Source: an uncultured Lachnospiraceae bacterium | Lineage (GTDB): Bacteria > Bacillota > Clostridia > Lachnospirales > Lachnospiraceae | Direction: 5' to 3' | NCBI GenBank assembly: GCA_910585005.1 | Contig: CAJUCN010000014.1 | Coordinates: forward strand, 1 to 64,000 | Length of the DNA stretch: 64,000 nucleotides | Shown: one piece after another, positions 61,213 to 64,000 of the stretch | Position numbering within the stretch: the first letter of the stretch is position 1 | Layout of the letters: each line of letters begins with the position of its first letter | Made by a program: the position numbers and the translations under genes | The notes under the pieces: model-generated | What the model saw: the letters and a program-made list of their open reading frames with translations, nothing else | The model's database searches: none | Told to the model about the DNA's origin: nothing

Positions 61213-61422
61213 TTGCAGACAAAAATTGCAGAACTTAGAAAAAGGCGGGGAGTGACGCAGGAGGAGCTTGCAGATGCAGTGAATGTGACAAGACAGACAA
61301 TCATTTCACTGGAAAGCGGGAAATATAAAGCTTCTCTGATATTAGCCCATAAGCTTGCACAGTTTTTTGATATGACGATAGAAGAAATGTTTGTATTTGA
61401 CAAGGAGGAAGAAAATTTATGA
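61213..61422 (+). CDS. Small XRE-type regulator
   Basis: A 69-residue Cro/C1-type HTH: KIAELRKRRGVTQEELADAV, NVTRQTIISLESGKYKASLI, AHKLAQFFDMTIEEMFVF. This short class (YozG/HTH_3 type) regulates an adjacent membrane protein. The start is TTG 61213, with GGAAGGGG 5-10 nt upstream; the longer frames from 61129 or 61192 would run through the operator or ribosome site. It overlaps the next gene by 4 bp (ATGA), so the two are coupled. Confidence 0.93.
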   Translation: MQTKIAELRKRRGVTQEELADAVNVTRQTIISLESGKYKASLILAHKLAQFFDMTIEEMFVFDKEEENL

Positions 61423-61904
61423 GCATACGGGGAATCTTTTGCCAGACAGCGGCAACAACAAATGAGGAATACCGGAAAGAGTTAAAGAGTAGAAATATAG
61501 GGTTTGGCTTCCTGGCCATAGGCGGGGCTGGTGCAGCAATTATGGCTGGCTTTGCACAAAGCAGAGGAACGGTGGGAATACCGGATTATATGCTGGGAGT
61601 ATACTCGGGGGTTGGAACAGGAATTATGCTGGCGGCGGTTGTTTTGTATGTTAGAAACCATCTGCTGCTTAAGGATGAGGAGAAACTAAAGAAGAGCAGG
61701 TTAGAAAATTATGATGAAAGGAATGTGGAAATCAGGAATAAAGCGGTGCTTGCAGCCGTTAAAGCGCTGCTCATTGCCTGTTTCGTGACAGCGATGGTGG
61801 GAGGTATTTTTTATCCCTATTTGATCAAAGCGTTGATTTTTATGCTTGATGTTTTTTTGTTTGCCTATCTTATCGCAAATTCTTATTATAAGAGAAGGAT
61901 GTGA
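61419..61904 (+). CDS. Membrane protein cotranscribed with the XRE regulator
   Basis: A 161-residue protein with about four membrane segments (about 28-45, 58-78, 105-130 and 133-155) and a charged central loop LKDEEKLKKSRLENYDERN. The loop pattern resembles the DUF2178-type proteins commonly paired with small XRE regulators. Function unknown. It starts with ATGA overlap, so production is tied to the regulator. Confidence 0.8.
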   Translation: MSIRGIFCQTAATTNEEYRKELKSRNIGFGFLAIGGAGAAIMAGFAQSRGTVGIPDYMLGVYSGVGTGIMLAAVVLYVRNHLLLKDEEKLKKSRLENYDERNVEIRNKAVLAAVKALLIACFVTAMVGGIFYPYLIKALIFMLDVFLFAYLIANSYYKRRM

Positions 61905-62009
61905 GAATTGATTTTGTACCGGAAAGGGTGTATGGTGTCTTTATGGGTAATTTGTGAAGTAGATTATGACGGAAGAAAAAGGCAGAAGAAACGCAGGAAG
62001 GGTTAAACG

Positions 62010-63341
62010 ATGAGTTTTACTTTTTATGAATTATGTTGGTTTTACTTTATCTATTCTTTTATAGGCTGGTGCGGAGAGGTAAGCATTGCAGCCGTACGGA
62101 AGAAGAAATTTATCAACAGGGGATTTGTAAGCGGGCCGTTTTGCCCGATTTATGGAGCGGGGGCAGTGGCGTTTGCCATTTTTTTGCCGGAGCTTAAGGG
62201 AAACCCATTTTTCCTCTTTTTAGGAGGAATGATCCTTGCTTCGTTTATCGAATTTGCAACAGGGGCTTTGCTGGAGAAACTTTTTTGCAAAAAATGGTGG
62301 GATTACTCTCATATCCGGTTTAACTTTGAAGGATATATCTGTATTCGCTATTCGCTATTGTGGGGTGGCTTTGCCTTACTTTTGACCTATATAGTCAGTC
62401 CCTTGCTTTCCGTGTTTATAGGGATGATCCCCGGCTTGGCAGGGACAGTTATTTTGTGGGTATTGACAGCGTTTCTGGTGTTGGATACGCTGGGAACATC
62501 CCTGGCCATAAGAGGGATGCAAAAAAAGGTGGAGCAGCTTGCACAGTTGACAGAAGGAATGGAGCAGGTGTCCAAGATCTTAGAAAACGCGATTACAAAG
62601 CGGGTCCTAAGGCGTATGGAAAAAGCGTTTCCGGTTATTTCCCCGGAAATTTTGAAGAAGGATGCTGTGCCCAGGCAAAAGCCTGAAGTGTTTGCAAAGG
62701 GATGCAGTTTTTATAAATTGTTTTGCCTGTTTTTTATTGGGGCTTTTTTGGGAGATATAACGGAGACCGTCTTTTGCCTTGCAACAACGGGACGCCTGAT
62801 GAGCCGCAGCAGTGTGGTTTATGGACCGTTCAGCATTGTGTGGGGACTTGGCTGTTCTTTGCTTACGGCAGTTTTGTACCGGATACGGGATAGAAGCGAC
62901 TCTTATATTTTTGCGGCGGGAACGCTTCTCGGGGGCGCTTACGAATACATATGCAGTGTGTTTACGGAGTTGGTGTTTGGAACGGTGTTTTGGGATTACA
63001 GCGGATTCCGGTTTAACTTAGGGGGGAGGATCAACTTATTATATTGTTTCTTCTGGGGAATTGCGGCAGTGGTATGGATGAAGCTCCTGTATCCGAAGCT
63101 TTCGGCCTGGATCGAAAAGTTTCCTATTAAATGGGGAACGGTTCTGTGCAATGCACTGATTTTATTTATGGCGGTTAACTGCCTGGTCTCTGCATTGGCG
63201 CTGGCACGGTATGGGGAAAGGCAGGCAGCGCAAGCGCAGGGACAGGCGGAAGGTGGTAATGTACTGGAGGAGTTTTTGGATAGACGTTTTGATGACGAGC
63301 GGATGGAGAGGATCTATCCCAATGCCAAGATAGTGAATTAG
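62010..63341 (+). CDS. Duplicated CmpB-like putative ABC transporter permease (PF06541 type)
   Basis: A 443-residue membrane protein made of two related halves. Half one (1-175) has YSFIGWCGEVSIAAVRKKKF, NRGFVSGPFCPIYGAGAVA and KKWWDYSHIRFNFEGYICIR. Half two (about 230-400) has FFIGAFLGDITETVFCL, SSVVYGPFSIVWGLG and TVFWDYSGFRFNLGGRINLL. The repeated GPFxxxxGxG and W-DYSxxRFN blocks define the family. Between them lies a charged helical linker. Despite the family name, transport function is unproven. ATG 62010 has AGGAAGGG upstream. Confidence 0.88.
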   Translation: MSFTFYELCWFYFIYSFIGWCGEVSIAAVRKKKFINRGFVSGPFCPIYGAGAVAFAIFLPELKGNPFFLFLGGMILASFIEFATGALLEKLFCKKWWDYSHIRFNFEGYICIRYSLLWGGFALLLTYIVSPLLSVFIGMIPGLAGTVILWVLTAFLVLDTLGTSLAIRGMQKKVEQLAQLTEGMEQVSKILENAITKRVLRRMEKAFPVISPEILKKDAVPRQKPEVFAKGCSFYKLFCLFFIGAFLGDITETVFCLATTGRLMSRSSVVYGPFSIVWGLGCSLLTAVLYRIRDRSDSYIFAAGTLLGGAYEYICSVFTELVFGTVFWDYSGFRFNLGGRINLLYCFFWGIAAVVWMKLLYPKLSAWIEKFPIKWGTVLCNALILFMAVNCLVSALALARYGERQAAQAQGQAEGGNVLEEFLDRRFDDERMERIYPNAKIVN

Positions 63342-63473
63342 GGTACGGTAAAGATATTGTTTCTTAACTTAGGCTTTCTTAAAACAAGACAGTGTTTAGG
63401 CGGTAGAATTGTCTGGTTTTTGGAAAGCCGATTTTTATGTATAATTTATTAACATAAATTTTAAATATTCCTA

Positions 63474-63527
63474 TTGACAAAACAATATTATATAGCATAT
63501 AGTATGTATATCACCAATAATACTATA
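63474..63527 (+). promoter_or_regulatory. Promoter and inverted repeat upstream of the PadR gene
   Basis: TTGACA (63474-63479), 18 bp, TATAGT (63498-63503). The -10 is part of TATAGTAT (63498-63505), which is inverted as ATACTATA (63520-63527). AT-rich dyads of this sort over promoters are typical PadR operators, suggesting autorepression. Confidence 0.7.
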
Positions 63528-63577
63528 CAACATATAATATTATATAATTGAATAAAAACGCAGAAAGGAGAAACGCG

Positions 63578-63901
63578 ATGGTTTTTAACACAGGAGCAGC
63601 GCTGCTTGATGCGATTGTGCTGGCGGTGGTATCCAGGGAACCGGAAGGTGCATATGGATATAAGATCACACAGGATGTCAGGCAGGTGATAGAGCTTTCT
63701 GAATCCACTTTATACCCTGTACTCCGGCGTCTTCAAAAGGATGAATGCCTTGAAGTATATGATATGGAGTGCGCCGGAAGAAACAGGCGGTATTACAAAG
63801 CAACGGAAAAAGGACGACTGCAGCTTAATCTGTACGAAAGTGAATGGAGAAAATATTCTGCAAAAATTAATGGAATATTCGAGGGAGGAATGGGCAAATG
63901 A
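63578..63901 (+). CDS. PadR family transcriptional regulator
   Basis: A 107-residue PadR-type winged helix: LLDAIVLAVVSREPEGAYGY, then ESTLYPVLRRLQKDECLEVY, then GRNRRYYKATEKGRLQL. These repressors often control a downstream DUF1700/DUF4097 envelope-stress operon. The start is ATG 63578 with AAAGGAG upstream. It overlaps the next gene by 4 bp. Confidence 0.93.
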   Translation: MVFNTGAALLDAIVLAVVSREPEGAYGYKITQDVRQVIELSESTLYPVLRRLQKDECLEVYDMECAGRNRRYYKATEKGRLQLNLYESEWRKYSAKINGIFEGGMGK

Positions 63902-64000
63902 GCAGATGGGAATTTATGAGACAACTAGAATCGCTGCTTTCCGATATTTCACCAAATGAGAGGGAGGAAGCGCTTCAATATTATAATGATTATTTTAATG
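63898..64000 (+). CDS. DUF1700/HAAS-domain membrane protein, N-terminal part only
   Basis: The first 34 codons read MSRWEFMRQLESLLSDISPN then EREEALQYYNDYFN, the helical HAAS motif that opens DUF1700 proteins. It is cut by the right edge of the window. It starts within the PadR stop (ATGA), so it is coupled to that regulator. Confidence 0.85.
   Translation, partial: MSRWEFMRQLESLLSDISPNEREEALQYYNDYFN

Noticed and set aside
1..64000. CRISPR arrays, retrons, diversity-generating elements or complete insertion sequences
   Set aside because: No regularly spaced repeats, reverse transcriptase or transposase genes were seen on either strand.

Overview
The window looks like a chromosomal segment of a low-to-moderate GC anaerobic Firmicute, most likely a gut-type Lachnospiraceae (Clostridium cluster XIVa). 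That placement is an inference from several features: AGGAGG-type ribosome sites throughout, TTGACA/TATAAT promoters with 16-18 bp spacers, rubrerythrin and a rubredoxin-fused flavin reductase, a PPi-type phosphofructokinase, CUT1 sugar transporters without their own ATPase, YesM/YesN-type two-component genes, and the paired radical-SAM DNA-repair genes of the TIGR03916/TIGR03915 type. No rRNA or species marker is present.

Layout. 1-3.1 kb: a tRNA-Pro cut by the window edge, a MATE exporter, a yybP-ykoY (Mn2+) riboswitch in front of a CaCA-type cation antiporter, and tRNA-Leu(UAG). 3.1-13.7 kb: a more AT-rich accessory stretch behind the tRNA-Leu. It holds a DUF1848 protein, a small XRE regulator facing a Cys-repeat lipoprotein, an AraC-phosphotransferase fusion with a damaged start, a methyltransferase, a 1036-residue NACHT NTPase with an Mrr-like nuclease domain (a bacterial NLR-like defence candidate), and an AbiE-like toxin-antitoxin pair whose toxin is broken at its catalytic motif. 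13.7-25.4 kb: a disaccharide-phosphorolysis locus with a GH94 phosphorylase, a phosphohexomutase, a sensor kinase, a solute-binding lipoprotein, an AraC-type response regulator, two permeases and a second solute-binding protein.

25.4-33.2 kb: a second MATE exporter, PPi-type PFK, an orphan CheX-like/CheY pair, and a LacI regulator next to glycogen phosphorylase with a LacI-type operator between them. 33.2-38.8 kb: an ABC-F ATPase (minus strand), the oxidative-stress pair of flavin reductase-rubredoxin and rubrerythrin, then an S1-domain protein, a HAD phosphatase and a CPBP protease. 38.8-45.1 kb: gltB-gltD, with a strong promoter running directly into a terminator-like hairpin. 45.1-49 kb (minus strand): a DUF3892 protein, an FtsX-type permease, its ATPase fused to an XRE DNA-binding domain, and a GNAT-like protein.

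49-64 kb: an unrecognised 383-residue protein, a TPP riboswitch with a ThiD-ThiE fusion, RarA, a hexapeptide acetyltransferase, the radical-SAM DNA-repair pair, an HPr-like protein lacking the phospho-histidine, a Rad3/DinG-type helicase with a Cas4/RecB-like nuclease domain, a GH13 enzyme, an XRE regulator with an elaborate operator and its membrane partner, a duplicated CmpB-like membrane protein, and a PadR regulator followed by a DUF1700-type gene cut by the window edge.

The most unusual items are the NACHT/nuclease gene beside the toxin-dead AbiE pair, the XRE-ABC ATPase fusion, the solute-binding protein translated between a kinase and its regulator, the promoter-proximal terminator of gltBD, and clamp-binding QLSLF motifs in two neighbouring DNA-maintenance genes. 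All functions are read from sequence motifs; no database search was run.
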